In this document: positions 1-9,007 of the stretch, one piece after another
How the letters are laid out: each line of letters opens with the position of its first letter
How positions within the stretch are numbered: the first letter of the stretch is position 1
NCBI GenBank assembly: GCA_946412015.1
Contig: CAMKGA010000011.1
Location: forward strand, 1 to 44,488
Reading direction: 5' to 3'
DNA: 44,488 bases
Source: an uncultured Caryophanales bacterium
GTDB lineage: Bacteria > Bacillota_I > Bacilli_A > RF39 > UBA660
Translations under genes and position numbers: made by a program
The notes under the pieces: generated by a model
The model's input: only the letters and a program-made list of their open reading frames with translations
What the model was told of the DNA's origin: nothing
Database searches by the model: none

Positions 1-71
1 TCGAGAGTATAAATTCTCGAGTCTTTTCAAAATGAAAAACTGTCCGGTTATAAGATCAACTAAGTTTATAA

Positions 72-99
72 AGTTACATAATACTATGTAGCTTTTTTT
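72..99 (+). terminator. Rho-independent terminator of an upstream + strand gene
   Basis: A 9-bp stem (72-80 with 85-93, one G-U pair) and a 4-base loop are followed by a run of T. The T run lies on the + strand, so it ends a transcript entering from left of the window. It overlaps the last codons of the convergent flippase gene, and in that direction its T run is weak. Bases 1-71 hold a 6-bp inverted repeat (1-6 with 15-20) and no gene I can identify. Confidence 0.75.
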
Positions 100-1373
100 A
101 ATACCTTTTTAACATTGATATAATCATATACTGTTACAAATAATATATTTATACTTGTAGATATAACAAGAGCCCACATCCCTAGTTTAAATGATAATAT
201 GAATAGTAATATTGTTCTTATAATTGTTCCGTATACTGTTCCTTTAAATGATGCTTTGGCTTGGTTCATGGCTTGAAGTGATGATGCTATAGGTGCTTGT
301 ATATAGTGTAGTAAACATATTGGAGCTAGAAACTTAATATAGTTAATACCTTCATTTGTATTATATATAAACTTAAGTGGTACTTCTGGAATAATGGTAA
401 ATATAATAGTACAAGGGATACCTATAATAAGTGATGCAATAATGGCTTGTTTTATTTTTCTTTCTACTAAGTTATATTTTTTATTAGAATAGTTTTTACT
501 TACATTAGGTATAAGGGCTTGAGATAATGCCATGGTAAAGAATGAAGGTAGTAGTATTAAAGGTAATACATATCCATTTATTACTCCATATTCTGTTACT
601 ATATAATTATTAGTTAGTCCTACTTTATAAAGAACTGTAGTAATTATTATTGGTTCTAGAAAGTATCCAATAGATCCTACTATTCTACTACCAGTAGTAG
701 GTAGGGCAATACCTAGTAATGATTTAATAATACTTTTATTAGGTTTAATATCTTTTTTGGTATATGTAAACTTAGGTAGTAATATAATAAATCCTATAAT
801 AGATGTTAATTCACTAAATATATTAGTAATAACAATAAAGAATATTGCACAATGTATTCCTTTAGATAAAAAGTAGGGTAAGAATAATAGTATTAATAAA
901 AGTTTTACTACATCCTCTAATATATTAGTAATAACATGTGGTAACATTCTTTCTTTAGCAAAGTAATAACTTCTAAGTATATTAGATATACTGATAAAAG
1001 GTAGTATTAATCCTATTCCTAATAGTCCTAAATATACTTTAGGTTCTTTAAGTAGAGTAGTACTAATATATTTAGATGATAATAGTAGAAATATAGCTAT
1101 TATAATATCTATTGATAATGTAATTATTAGTGATGAAGTAATTAGTTTTTTAGTATCTTTATTCTTAGCTATTAATACATTTAAAGCAGTAGGTAAGCCT
1201 AGCTGTGAAATAGATATTAAAAGCATCATAGTAGGAAGTATTAATGCATAAAGACCATATCCTGTACTTTTAATCATACGAGTTATTACTATTTTAATAA
1301 TCATACCTAGTATTTTAGTAATAAATCCACCTATAATTAAAATTACTGTTGATTTTATAAAAGTATTTTTCAT
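84..1373 (-). CDS. SpoVB/MurJ-like polysaccharide or lipid flippase (MOP superfamily)
   Basis: A 429-residue integral membrane protein with about 12 hydrophobic segments along its whole length. The N-terminus (KSTVILIIGGFITKILG, then a GYGLYALILP stretch) matches the SpoVB/polysaccharide-biosynthesis branch of the MOP exporter superfamily, whose members move lipid-linked cell-wall or polysaccharide precursors across the membrane. It is shorter than typical SpoVB (about 500 residues). It is the only intact minus-strand gene and is divergent from rplU, so the two share the region 1374-1547. No clear Shine-Dalgarno precedes the ATG. The substrate cannot be told from sequence, and a role in sporulation should not be assumed from the family name. 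Confidence 0.8.
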   Translation of the reverse strand: MKNTFIKSTVILIIGGFITKILGMIIKIVITRMIKSTGYGLYALILPTMMLLISISQLGLPTALNVLIAKNKDTKKLITSSLIITLSIDIIIAIFLLLSSKYISTTLLKEPKVYLGLLGIGLILPFISISNILRSYYFAKERMLPHVITNILEDVVKLLLILLFLPYFLSKGIHCAIFFIVITNIFSELTSIIGFIILLPKFTYTKKDIKPNKSIIKSLLGIALPTTGSRIVGSIGYFLEPIIITTVLYKVGLTNNYIVTEYGVINGYVLPLILLPSFFTMALSQALIPNVSKNYSNKKYNLVERKIKQAIIASLIIGIPCTIIFTIIPEVPLKFIYNTNEGINYIKFLAPICLLHYIQAPIASSLQAMNQAKASFKGTVYGTIIRTILLFILSFKLGMWALVISTSINILFVTVYDYINVKKVLKKAT

Positions 1374-1427
1374 AGTATAAATATATTCTATAAATTATTA
1401 TTCTTGAATAAATTTATTATAATTAAT

Positions 1428-1455
1428 TGACATTAGTATTAAAGTGTGTTAAAAT
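1428..1455 (+). promoter_or_regulatory. Promoter of the rplU operon
   Basis: TTGACA at 1428-1433 and TAAAAT at 1450-1455 with a 16-base spacer, just upstream of the L21 leader. Confidence 0.75.
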
Positions 1456-1460
1456 TTGAA

Positions 1461-1540
1461 AGTGTGTAGGCCTCAGTCTACAACCGCATACAAAAGGTTT
1501 AAATGATTACCTTAGTAGCGAGTCTTAGTTTATAAAGGAG
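1461..1540 (+). promoter_or_regulatory. L21 ribosomal-protein leader-like RNA element
   Basis: The roughly 80-base untranslated leader before rplU has short paired elements: GTAG/CTAC around the AGGCCTCAGT segment, and AGGT/ACCT around 1495-1513. It also has an ACCGCATAC-like core resembling the Firmicutes L21 leader family, thought to let a ribosomal protein regulate its own operon. The call rests on position and remembered consensus, without a covariance search. Confidence 0.6.
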
Positions 1541-1547
1541 GTTAATT

Positions 1548-1850
1548 ATGAAAGCAGTAATTGTGACTGGCGGAAAGCAATACTACGTTAGTGAAAACGA
1601 TGTTATCTATGTTGAAAAACTAGAATTAAATGAAGGCGATAAAGTTACATTTGATAAGGTTTTAATGGTAGATGATAAAGTTGGTACACCTTATTTAGAT
1701 GGTGCGAAGGTTGAAGGTGTTGTTTTAAAAAACGGTAAACAAAAGAAAATAACTATTTTTAAATACAATCAAAAGAAAAAATATCGTAAAAAACAAGGTC
1801 ATCGTCAACCATATACTAAAGTTGAAATTAAAAGTATTAAGGTTAAATAA
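1548..1850 (+). CDS. rplU: 50S ribosomal protein L21
   Basis: A 100-residue protein of normal L21 length. It starts [14 protein letters not shown], the classic L21 N-terminus, and ends with the basic [18 protein letters not shown] segment that contacts 23S rRNA. An AGGAGG site at 1536-1541 fits the ATG. It is first in the operon rplU-prp-rpmA, an arrangement conserved across Firmicutes, and its stop codon overlaps the next start by one base. The leader upstream suggests autogenous control. Confidence 0.97.
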   Translation: MKAVIVTGGKQYYVSENDVIYVEKLELNEGDKVTFDKVLMVDDKVGTPYLDGAKVEGVVLKNGKQKKITIFKYNQKKKYRKKQGHRQPYTKVEIKSIKVK

Positions 1851-2161
1851 TGATTAAAGTTTTAATTAATGAAACTGATAAGATAAACAGTATTGAAATT
1901 AAGGGGCATTCAAATTATGCATCACATGGTTCTGATATTGTTTGTGCATCAGTATCTAGTATAAGTATCACAACTGTAAATGCAATTATTAGAATTGATT
2001 CTGATTCGATAAACTATAAAGATGAAGATGGGTATCTTTTAATAAATATATCTAAACATAGTGATACTATTGATAAATTGATTGATAATATGATTAATTT
2101 ATTAGAAGAATTAGAAAAACAATATAATAAACATATAGAAATAAGGAGGTGCCATAAATGA
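1850..2161 (+). CDS. prp: Prp (YsxB-like) cysteine protease that processes ribosomal protein L27
   Basis: A 103-residue protein between rplU and rpmA, the conserved place of Prp. The family's catalytic pair is visible as His20 in the GH motif and Cys32 in the SDIVCASVS motif. Prp removes the short N-terminal extension of L27 so that it can enter the ribosome. The matching extension is present in the neighbouring RpmA, which makes the pair internally consistent. The gene overlaps both neighbours by a few bases, so translation is likely coupled. Confidence 0.92.
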   Translation: MIKVLINETDKINSIEIKGHSNYASHGSDIVCASVSSISITTVNAIIRIDSDSINYKDEDGYLLINISKHSDTIDKLIDNMINLLEELEKQYNKHIEIRRCHK

Positions 2162-2445
2162 GATTAATGCAATTAAATATTCAATTATTTGCTCATAAAA
2201 AAGGACAAGGATCTACAAAGAATGGTAGAGATTCTGAATCTAAAAGACTAGGTTGTAAAGCTAGCGATGGAGAGTATGTTACAGGTGGATCTATTATTTA
2301 TCGTCAAAGAGGTACTAAAATTTATCCAGGTGTAAATGTAGGAATTGGTAGTGATGATACACTTTATGCAAAAATATCTGGTTATGTTAAGTTTGAGCGT
2401 AAAGGAAAAGATAAGAAACAAGCTAGTGTTTATGAAACAAGATAA
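2158..2445 (+). CDS. rpmA: 50S ribosomal protein L27 with Prp-cleavable N-terminal extension
   Basis: A 95-residue L27. The body [20 protein letters not shown] is the signature of the family. It is preceded by an 11-residue leader, [11 protein letters not shown], followed by Ala-His. This matches the Firmicutes pre-L27 form cleaved next to the Phe-Ala bond by Prp, which is encoded immediately upstream. A strong AGGAGG site at 2144-2149 lies inside the end of prp. A terminator follows at 2451. Confidence 0.97.
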   Translation: MRLMQLNIQLFAHKKGQGSTKNGRDSESKRLGCKASDGEYVTGGSIIYRQRGTKIYPGVNVGIGSDDTLYAKISGYVKFERKGKDKKQASVYETR

Positions 2446-2450
2446 TATAT

Positions 2451-2481
2451 AAAATTACATTCATTGAATTGTAATTTTTTT
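2451..2481 (+). terminator. Terminator of rplU-prp-rpmA
   Basis: AATTACA (2453-2459) pairs with TGTAATT (2470-2476) around a 10-base loop and is followed by a T run. Confidence 0.75.
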
Positions 2482-2489
2482 AATTCATT

Positions 2490-2518
2490 TTGACAAAGTA
2501 TATAAACTTTGATAGAAT
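2490..2518 (+). promoter_or_regulatory. Promoter of the gene at 2539
   Basis: TTGACA at 2490-2495, 17-base spacer, TAGAAT at 2513-2518. Confidence 0.8.
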
Positions 2519-2538
2519 AATTCTCTAGGGGGATATAT

Positions 2539-3126
2539 ATGAAAAATAGTGATAGAAAGTATGAATATAATGGTGCAGATATAATTGATAAGGTATCAGC
2601 TGATGCTTATAGATTAATATTTGCAGTAGGGAACCATTTTTATGATGATTATGCTGGATTAAAAAATTATGTAAATGAAATTGTTAAAAGAGATATTAAT
2701 GCAATTCCATATATGTTATCTTCACTTACAGATATTAGTCTTCGTCCACTTGAAAGACAAAATCCATTAGCTAATTTAGGTCATAATAAAAGAGTATTTG
2801 ATTATGTATCATTGGTTTGTGCTATAAAGGATAGTGGTTATAATTTAGCTGGGCTTAGAAATAATAAAGATATACCAATATATTGGGCTAATTTGAATAA
2901 ATTGGCTGATACTATGATTATAAAAAGAAATAATGGTCTCGATACCAATATAGGTAATCCTGTAGATTTTCAATATATTAGTAATAATTCATTTAAAAGA
3001 GATGTTAAGTTTAATAGTTATATAGAAGGTTATGATTTATGTAATTTAATGAATTATTTAATTCAACCAAATAGAGATTCTAGTATATTTAAATCAGGAT
3101 CATATGTTAAGAAGAAAGTAAAATAA
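2539..3126 (+). CDS. Hypothetical soluble protein, unknown function
   Basis: A 195-residue protein that I do not recognise. It has no signal peptide or membrane segment and is rich in Asn, Asp, Tyr and Lys, ending in a basic tail (SYVKKKVK). A strong GGGGG-type ribosome site at 2525-2530 supports the ATG. It is a single-gene transcription unit: its own consensus promoter lies upstream, and a terminator hairpin overlaps its last codons. The gene is clearly real by promoter, ribosome site, terminator and codon use, but nothing in the sequence points to a function. Confidence 0.8.
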   Translation: MKNSDRKYEYNGADIIDKVSADAYRLIFAVGNHFYDDYAGLKNYVNEIVKRDINAIPYMLSSLTDISLRPLERQNPLANLGHNKRVFDYVSLVCAIKDSGYNLAGLRNNKDIPIYWANLNKLADTMIIKRNNGLDTNIGNPVDFQYISNNSFKRDVKFNSYIEGYDLCNLMNYLIQPNRDSSIFKSGSYVKKKVK

Positions 3127-3139
3127 CTTTCTTTTTTTT
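3112..3139 (+). terminator. Terminator overlapping the stop codon of the gene at 2539
   Basis: An 8-bp perfect stem, AAGAAAGT (3112-3119) with ACTTTCTT (3126-3133), six-base loop, then T run. The stop codon lies inside the hairpin. Confidence 0.85.
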
Positions 3140-3148
3140 GTGGAAGCA

Positions 3149-3157
3149 TGGTATAAT
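3149..3157 (+). promoter_or_regulatory. Extended -10 promoter of polA
   Basis: TGGTATAAT, an extended -10 (TGnTATAAT), ends 15 bases before the chosen polA ATG. Its presence argues against the GTG start at 3140. Confidence 0.7.
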
Positions 3158-3172
3158 CAAATAGGTGATATT

Positions 3173-5692
3173 ATGGAACGAATAATAATAGTAGATGGAA
3201 ATAATTTATTATTTAGAAGCTATTATGCAACTGCATATAGTGGTAATTTTATGAAAAATAGTAAAGGATTTCCTACGAATGCTCTTTTTGGGTTTGCTAA
3301 TATGATGAATAAAATAATTAATGAGGAGAATCCAACTCATATATTAGTAGCATTTGATAAAGGAAAAACATTTAGGCATGATAAATATGATTTTTATAAA
3401 TCTGGTAGGTTAGAGATGCCTAATGAATTAAAAGAGCAGTTTCCTAAAGCTAAAGAAATGCTTAATGCAATGGGAATTAAATACTATGAAATTGATAATT
3501 ATGAAGCTGATGATATAATTGGAACGATTGCTAAAATATGTGATAATAATAATTATAAAGGTCTTATTATAAGTAGTGATAAAGATCTATTACAATTGAT
3601 ATCTGAAAATGTGGGTATGAAATTATTAAAGAGTAAAGATAGTATTAGATATAATTTAAATACTTTTAGAAAAGATTGGGGTATTGAACCTGTTAATATT
3701 ATAGATCTTAAAGCACTTATGGGTGATGCTAGTGATAATATTCCTGGTGTTAAAGGTATTGGTGAAAAAACGGCTTTAAAGTTATTACAAGAATATGATG
3801 ATTTAAAAGGTATATATGATAATATTTCGTCTATTAAAGGTGCTACAAAGACTAAATTAGAAAATGATCGTGATAATGCATTTATGAGTTATGAGATTGC
3901 TACTATTTATAAAGATGTACCTCTTGATTTTAAGATGGAAGATTTAATTTATAAAGGACCAAATAATAATTTAAATAATATATATAAAGAATTAGAATTT
4001 TATTCACTTATAAGTAAAGATAATAGTAGAGCTAGTATTAATTATAGTGATGTTAATGATACATTAATTATAAAAGGTAATGCTGCTTATTATGTAGATA
4101 TAGATGATAAGAATTATCATAAAGGTAATATAATTGGTATTGGAATATATGATGGAGTAAATGGTTATTACGTATCTAAAGAAAATATAAAATATATTAA
4201 AGATTTTTTACTTAATAATACTAAATTTACATATGATCTTAAGAAAAATATTGTTGCTTTAAAAAATATAGGTTTTGATACTTCAAATAATCAAATTGAT
4301 ATCTTACTTGCTGCATATTTACTTGAGTATAATGTAAAAGATGATATTGATTATTTAGCTTTAGAACTAGGTAGTAATGTAAATAATGATGATATAAAAG
4401 TATCTACAGTATTAAAAGCAAAATTAATCTATGATTGTAAGGATGATTTAATAGATAAATTAAATAAAAAAGGAATGCTTGATTTATTTAATAATATAGA
4501 AATGCCTTTAAGTATAGTTTTAGCGGATATGGAGTATACTGGATTTACTGTATCAGAAGATATATTAAAAGAACAAGGAATGGATATTAAAAATAGGCTT
4601 GATGAAGTAACTTTAGAAATACATAATATGTGTGGAGAAGAATTTAATATATCATCACCTAGTCAGCTAGGTACTATTTTATTTGAAAAATTAAATTTAC
4701 CACATGGTAAAAAAACAAAAACAGGCTATTCTACTTCTAGTGATGTTTTAGAAAAACTAAAAGGAAAACATCCAGTAATTGAAAAGATAATTTTATATCG
4801 TGGATTAACTAAATTATATTCTGCATACATAGAAGGATTAATATCATCAATATATGAAGATGGTAAAATACATACAATATATACACAAACAATTACACGT
4901 ACAGGTAGACTTTCATCAATTGAGCCAAATTTACAAAATATTCCAATTAGGAGTGAAGAAGGTAGACTTATTAGAAAGGCTTTCTTGCCAAGTAGTGATT
5001 CTGTAATATTAAGTAGTGATTATTCACAAATAGAACTTAGAATATTATCACATATGGCTAATATTAAATCTTTGATTGATGCATTTAATAATAATGTTGA
5101 TATTCATACTAAAACAGCTAGTGATATATTTAATGTAAAAATAGAGGATGTTACTAAAGAGCAAAGAAGAATGGCTAAAGGAGTTAACTTTGGAATTATT
5201 TATGGAATAAGTAGTTATGGACTTTCTGAGAATTTGAATATTCCAGTTTCTGTTGCGAAAGAGTTTATTGAAAATTATCATAAGACTTATCCAGGTATAA
5301 AAGATTATATGAATAATGTAATAGATGAAGCTAAGGCTTTTGAGTTTGTTAAAACATTATTTGGTAGAATAAGAACTGTAAAAGAGATTAATAATAAGAA
5401 TTATTTAATTAGATCAGCGGCAGAAAGAATATGTTTAAATACTCCTATTCAAGGGACAGCTGCTGATATTATGAAAAAAGCGATGATAGATGTATATAAT
5501 GAATTTAATAAAAGAGGATTAAAGAGTAAAATACTTGTTCAAGTACACGACGAACTTGTAATAGATTGTAAGAAAGATGAAATAGAAATAGTAAAAGAAG
5601 TATTAAGAGATAAAATGTGTAATGTATATAAATTATCTGTTAATCTTGATGTAGATATTAATTATGGTACGGATTGGTATCAAGCTAAATGA
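3173..5692 (+). CDS. polA: DNA polymerase I
   Basis: An 839-residue family A polymerase for repair and Okazaki-fragment processing. The start at 3173 (MERIIIVDGNNLLF) is chosen because the upstream in-frame GTG at 3140 precedes the promoter -10 box. Residues 1-280 form the 5'-nuclease domain (DGNNLLFRSYY, IISSDKDLLQL, DASDNIPGVKGIG). About 290-460 is the 3'-5' exonuclease-like domain. From about 480 lies the polymerase, with motif A DYSQIELR (from 616), the O-helix RRMAKGVNFGIIYG (Lys669 in it) and motif C VHDE (791-794). In the exonuclease domain the first motif aligns as DID in place of DTE, so proofreading may be weak or lost; that alignment is by eye. Stop is TGA. Confidence 0.96.
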   Translation: MERIIIVDGNNLLFRSYYATAYSGNFMKNSKGFPTNALFGFANMMNKIINEENPTHILVAFDKGKTFRHDKYDFYKSGRLEMPNELKEQFPKAKEMLNAMGIKYYEIDNYEADDIIGTIAKICDNNNYKGLIISSDKDLLQLISENVGMKLLKSKDSIRYNLNTFRKDWGIEPVNIIDLKALMGDASDNIPGVKGIGEKTALKLLQEYDDLKGIYDNISSIKGATKTKLENDRDNAFMSYEIATIYKDVPLDFKMEDLIYKGPNNNLNNIYKELEFYSLISKDNSRASINYSDVNDTLIIKGNAAYYVDIDDKNYHKGNIIGIGIYDGVNGYYVSKENIKYIKDFLLNNTKFTYDLKKNIVALKNIGFDTSNNQIDILLAAYLLEYNVKDDIDYLALELGSNVNNDDIKVSTVLKAKLIYDCKDDLIDKLNKKGMLDLFNNIEMPLSIVLADMEYTGFTVSEDILKEQGMDIKNRLDEVTLEIHNMCGEEFNISSPSQLGTILFEKLNLPHGKKTKTGYSTSSDVLEKLKGKHPVIEKIILYRGLTKLYSAYIEGLISSIYEDGKIHTIYTQTITRTGRLSSIEPNLQNIPIRSEEGRLIRKAFLPSSDSVILSSDYSQIELRILSHMANIKSLIDAFNNNVDIHTKTASDIFNVKIEDVTKEQRRMAKGVNFGIIYGISSYGLSENLNIPVSVAKEFIENYHKTYPGIKDYMNNVIDEAKAFEFVKTLFGRIRTVKEINNKNYLIRSAAERICLNTPIQGTAADIMKKAMIDVYNEFNKRGLKSKILVQVHDELVIDCKKDEIEIVKEVLRDKMCNVYKLSVNLDVDINYGTDWYQAK

Positions 5693-5697
5693 TATTA

Positions 5698-5725
5698 TTG
5701 ATTTTTAGAATAAAAAGTGTATAAT
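5698..5725 (+). promoter_or_regulatory. Promoter of the T-box/leuS unit
   Basis: TTGATT at 5698-5703 and TATAAT at 5720-5725 with a 16-base spacer, just before the T-box leader. Confidence 0.75.
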
Positions 5726-5735
5726 ATTAATTAAA

Positions 5736-5938
5736 GCGATGAAGAAGAGTAGTAATAATTAATTTATTATATAGAGAAAAAGTGGCTGGTGAAAACTTTT
5801 AATAAATATTATGAACTTGCTTTGGAGCCTCTTAGTTAAAGCTAAGACGTGATGTGCGTTAAATATATGAGTCATAAGATATTATGAAAGAAAAGTGGTA
5901 CCGCGGCTTTGCTGCCTTTTCGTTATAATATCTTTTTA
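5736..5938 (+). promoter_or_regulatory. Leucine T-box riboswitch with terminator
   Basis: A classic T-box leader. It has an AGAGTA-type start, stem I with GGCTGGTGAAAAC-like elements, a specifier region GAA-CTT-GC at 5814-5820 followed by TTTGGAG, and the T-box proper AAGTGGTACCGCGG near 5893. CTT (5816-5818) is a leucine codon and fits leuS downstream. TGGT in the T-box bulge would pair with a tRNA end carrying discriminator A, as in tRNA-Leu. The terminator stem pairs AAGATATTAT (5876-5885) with ATAATATCTT (5925-5934) and is followed by T. Uncharged tRNA-Leu should favour the antiterminator and raise expression of both downstream genes. Confidence 0.93.
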
Positions 5939-5954
5939 TTTTTATGGAGGATTT

Positions 5955-6299
5955 ATGTTAGTTAAATTATTAGTATTGTTAGTAACGTTTTTAATAGTAT
6001 TTTTAATATATTATTTATTTGTTATAAGAAGAGAAAAATATTTAGATAAATTTATAAAAGGTAAAGAAGTACTTTATTTAAAAAAAGTATATAAACTGAA
6101 AATAAAAAAAGAAGATTATAAAAAAATAGCTTATATAGTCGCACTTACTAATTCATTTATTATATCAATTACAATTTTTATAGTTAGTTTTTTTAAAAAC
6201 TTTTTTATTCAAATATTAATAGGATTTGTAATTGTAATGGTACTTATTATAGTTTCATATCACTTAATAGGTAAAATACTAAATAAAAATGGGAGGTAA
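5955..6299 (+). CDS. Small membrane protein co-regulated with leuS
   Basis: A 114-residue protein with three strongly hydrophobic segments (about 2-24, 60-80 and 85-105) separated by a basic stretch with EKYLDKFIKGKEV and LKIKKEDYKK. The ATG at 5955 follows a GGAGG at 5946-5950; an upstream in-frame start at 5895 would lie inside the T-box terminator and is rejected. It sits between the leucine T-box and leuS, with only a two-base gap before leuS, so it is expressed under leucyl-tRNA control. I do not recognise a family with a known activity. An amino-acid-related membrane role is only suggested by position. Confidence 0.8.
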   Translation: MLVKLLVLLVTFLIVFLIYYLFVIRREKYLDKFIKGKEVLYLKKVYKLKIKKEDYKKIAYIVALTNSFIISITIFIVSFFKNFFIQILIGFVIVMVLIIVSYHLIGKILNKNGR

Positions 6300-6301
6300 T
6301 T

Positions 6302-8716
6302 ATGTATAATTATAAAGAAATAGAAGAAAAATGGCAAAAGTATTGGGATAAAAATAATACTTTTAAAGTAGATAATAAAGGGAATAAACCATATTATATA
6401 TTGGTTGAATTTCCATATCCATCAGGAGCAGGACTACATGTAGGACATGTTAGAAGTTATACTGCTCAAGATGCAATAGCTAGAATGAAAAGAATGCAAG
6501 GATATAATGTATTATATCCAATGGGGTGGGATGCATTTGGAGCTCCTGCTGAACAATATGCGATAAAAAATCATATTCATCCTAAAGATGCAGTAAGAGA
6601 AAATATTAAAACATTTAAAGGACAAATGAAATCATTGGGATTCTCATTTGATTGGAGTCGTGAATTTTCAACTACAGATCCAGATTACTATAAATGGACA
6701 CAGTGGCAATTTTTACAATTTTATAAGCATGGTATGGCTTATAAAGAAAAAGTACCAGTAAATTGGTGTCCTAGTTGTAAGACAGTATTATCTAATGAAG
6801 ATGCTGCTGGTGGAGTTTGTGAAAGATGTGGTAGTGAGGTTATTCAAAAAGAAAAATCACAATGGATGCTTAAGATGAGTGAATATGCAGAAGACTTACT
6901 TAAAGGACTTGATGATACTAATTTTGCAGATAAAGTTAAATTAGGACAAATTAACTGGATTGGTAAATCTACTGGAGTAGAGGTTGATATTGATATTGTT
7001 GGTGGAGGTAAATTTTCAATATTTACAACTTGTATAGAAACAATATATGGTATTACATTCTTTGTAATCGCACCAGATGGTAAATTAATTAAAGAACTAA
7101 TGCCAAGAGTTGAAAATAAAGATGAAGTACTTGCATATATTGAAGAAACTAAAAAGAAATCAAATATGGATCGTACTGAACTTAATAAAGGAAAAAGTGG
7201 AGTTGAAGTGAAAGGTGTTAAAGCAATTAACCCAGTAAACGGAAAAGAAGTTAAAATATTCTTAGGTGATTTTGTACTTGGTGACTATGGAACAGGTGCA
7301 GTTATGGCAGTACCATCACACGATCAAAGGGACTTTGAATATGCAAAAGAGCATAACTTAGAGATTATTGAAGTTATTACTGGTGGAGATATAACTAATT
7401 CTGCTTATGAAAAGGGTGAATATTTAAATAATCCAGAATCTAAGTTAATTAATTCTGATGAGTTTAGTGGATTATCTGTAAAAGTTGCAAAAGAGAAAAT
7501 TACTGAATATTTAGTAGATAAAGGAATTGCAAGAGTAGTTAATAATTATAAAATGAGAGATTGGATATTCTCTCGTCAAAGATTCTGGGGAGAACCAATT
7601 CCAATGATATATTGTGAAGATTGTGGTTGGGTTCCAATGGATGAAGATGAATTACCACTATTACTACCTGATGTTGCAGAATATGAGCCTACAGATAATG
7701 GTGAGAGCCCACTTGCTAAAATTACAGATTGGGTAAATTGTAAGTGTCCTAAATGTGGGCATGACGCAAAAAGAGAAACTGATACAATGCCTAACTGGGC
7801 AGGCTCTAGTTGGTATTTCTTAAGGTTTATGGATCCACATAATGATAAAGAGTTCGCATCAATGGAAGCTATGAAATACTGGAATAAGGTAGATTGGTAT
7901 AATGGTGGTATGGAACACACTGCAAGACACTTATTATATGCCAGATTCTGGGTACAATTCTTATACAATATTGGACTTGTTCCAAACAAAGAAATGATAT
8001 GGACTCGTGTAAGCCATGGAATGATACTTGGTTCTAATAATGAGAAAATGAGTAAATCAAAAGGAAATGTAGTAAATCCTGATGATATAGTAAAAGAATA
8101 TGGCGCAGATGCACTTCGTACTTATGAAATGTTTATAGGTGACTATGAAAAAGATGCTGCATGGAGTTTAAATGGTCTTAAAGGATGTAAAAAATTCTTA
8201 GATAGAATATTTAGATTAGGAGAAAAAATAAACGATTCTAATGATTATTCTAAAGGAACAGAAATACTAATGAATCAAACAATTAAGAAAGTAACAGAAG
8301 ATTTAAATAGTATAAAATATAATACTGCAGTATCTGCATTAATGATTTTGTTAAATGAACTTGAAAAATTAGATACAGTATCTAAAAAAGATTACCGTAC
8401 AATTCTTCATTTACTTAACCCAATTGCACCACATATAACAGAAGAATTAAATGAAATTTATAGCTTAGGTGAAAAATTCTGTTTATCTAGTTGGCTTGAA
8501 TATGATAATACTAAACTAGAAAATAATACATATACAATGGTTGTTCAAGTAAATGGTAAAGTAAGAGGTAAAATAGAAGTAGATACTAATACCACTGAAG
8601 ATGAAATGAAAAATCTTGCTATGCAAATAGAGAATGTAAAGGTATTTACTGAGGGTAAAGATATAGTTAAAATGATAGTAGTACCTAAAAAACTTGTTAA
8701 TATTGTTGTAAAGTAA
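6302..8716 (+). CDS. leuS: Leucyl-tRNA synthetase
   Basis: An 804-residue class I synthetase of normal bacterial length, charging tRNA-Leu with leucine. The HIGH motif appears as HVGH (46-49, within YPSGAGLHVGHVRSY) and KMSKS at about 582-586. The editing insertion is visible around GDYGTGAVMAVPSHDQRD, including the Thr/Asp-rich pocket. Two Cys-rich zinc-like knuckles (WCPSCKT...CERCG and CEDCG...CPKCG) flank the core. It is translated just after the small membrane protein and is controlled by the T-box at 5736-5938. A terminator follows at 8726. Confidence 0.98.
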   Translation: MYNYKEIEEKWQKYWDKNNTFKVDNKGNKPYYILVEFPYPSGAGLHVGHVRSYTAQDAIARMKRMQGYNVLYPMGWDAFGAPAEQYAIKNHIHPKDAVRENIKTFKGQMKSLGFSFDWSREFSTTDPDYYKWTQWQFLQFYKHGMAYKEKVPVNWCPSCKTVLSNEDAAGGVCERCGSEVIQKEKSQWMLKMSEYAEDLLKGLDDTNFADKVKLGQINWIGKSTGVEVDIDIVGGGKFSIFTTCIETIYGITFFVIAPDGKLIKELMPRVENKDEVLAYIEETKKKSNMDRTELNKGKSGVEVKGVKAINPVNGKEVKIFLGDFVLGDYGTGAVMAVPSHDQRDFEYAKEHNLEIIEVITGGDITNSAYEKGEYLNNPESKLINSDEFSGLSVKVAKEKITEYLVDKGIARVVNNYKMRDWIFSRQRFWGEPIPMIYCEDCGWVPMDEDELPLLLPDVAEYEPTDNGESPLAKITDWVNCKCPKCGHDAKRETDTMPNWAGSSWYFLRFMDPHNDKEFASMEAMKYWNKVDWYNGGMEHTARHLLYARFWVQFLYNIGLVPNKEMIWTRVSHGMILGSNNEKMSKSKGNVVNPDDIVKEYGADALRTYEMFIGDYEKDAAWSLNGLKGCKKFLDRIFRLGEKINDSNDYSKGTEILMNQTIKKVTEDLNSIKYNTAVSALMILLNELEKLDTVSKKDYRTILHLLNPIAPHITEELNEIYSLGEKFCLSSWLEYDNTKLENNTYTMVVQVNGKVRGKIEVDTNTTEDEMKNLAMQIENVKVFTEGKDIVKMIVVPKKLVNIVVK

Positions 8717-8725
8717 ATAGTAAAT

Positions 8726-8763
8726 ATAGGCAAATTTAGAGATAAATATTGTCTATTTTTTTA
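8726..8763 (+). terminator. Terminator of leuS
   Basis: ATAGGCAA (8726-8733) pairs with TTGTCTAT (8749-8756, one G-U pair) and is followed by a T run. Confidence 0.7.
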
Positions 8764-8800
8764 GTTTTGATAGTATTACATATAGAATAGGAGTATGATT

Positions 8801-8875
8801 ATGAAAAATAAGAAAGGTTTTACGTTAATAGAATTAATAGCAGTATTAGTAGATTAGTACCAATGATAGTATCAC
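8801..8875 (+). pseudogene. Truncated type IV pilin-like (pseudopilin) remnant
   Basis: A good ribosome site (AGGAG, 8789-8793) is followed by an ATG and MKNKKGFTLIELIAVLVD, then a TAG at 8855. This is the start of a prepilin with the G-FTLIE cleavage signature. After the break, the DNA just downstream still resembles the LVxPMIVS segment of the same helix, so an internal deletion of the helix explains the stop. It is a near-copy of the start of the intact pseudopilin at 9098. Bases 8876-9000 show nothing I can name. Confidence 0.75.
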
Positions 8876-9007
8876 TTTGGGTACTATATTTTATAATGTA
8901 TTTCAATTTGAGGTGTATCAGATAATTCATTTCTGCTATACTCAATATTTTAAATTATAAATGTTAATATAAAAAGGTAAAAAAATGTAGTAAAAAATAA
9001 AATAATA

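Noticed and set aside
1-71. Partial coding region at the left edge
   Set aside because: A short open frame exists, but no recognisable protein, and the terminator at 72 sits directly after it.
3140-3172. GTG start of polA at 3140
   Set aside because: The TGGTATAAT promoter lies downstream of this GTG, and the protein family begins near MERIIIVDG.
5895-5954. Longer start of the small membrane protein inside the T-box
   Set aside because: It would begin in the T-box terminator, and the GGAGG site at 5946 points to ATG 5955.
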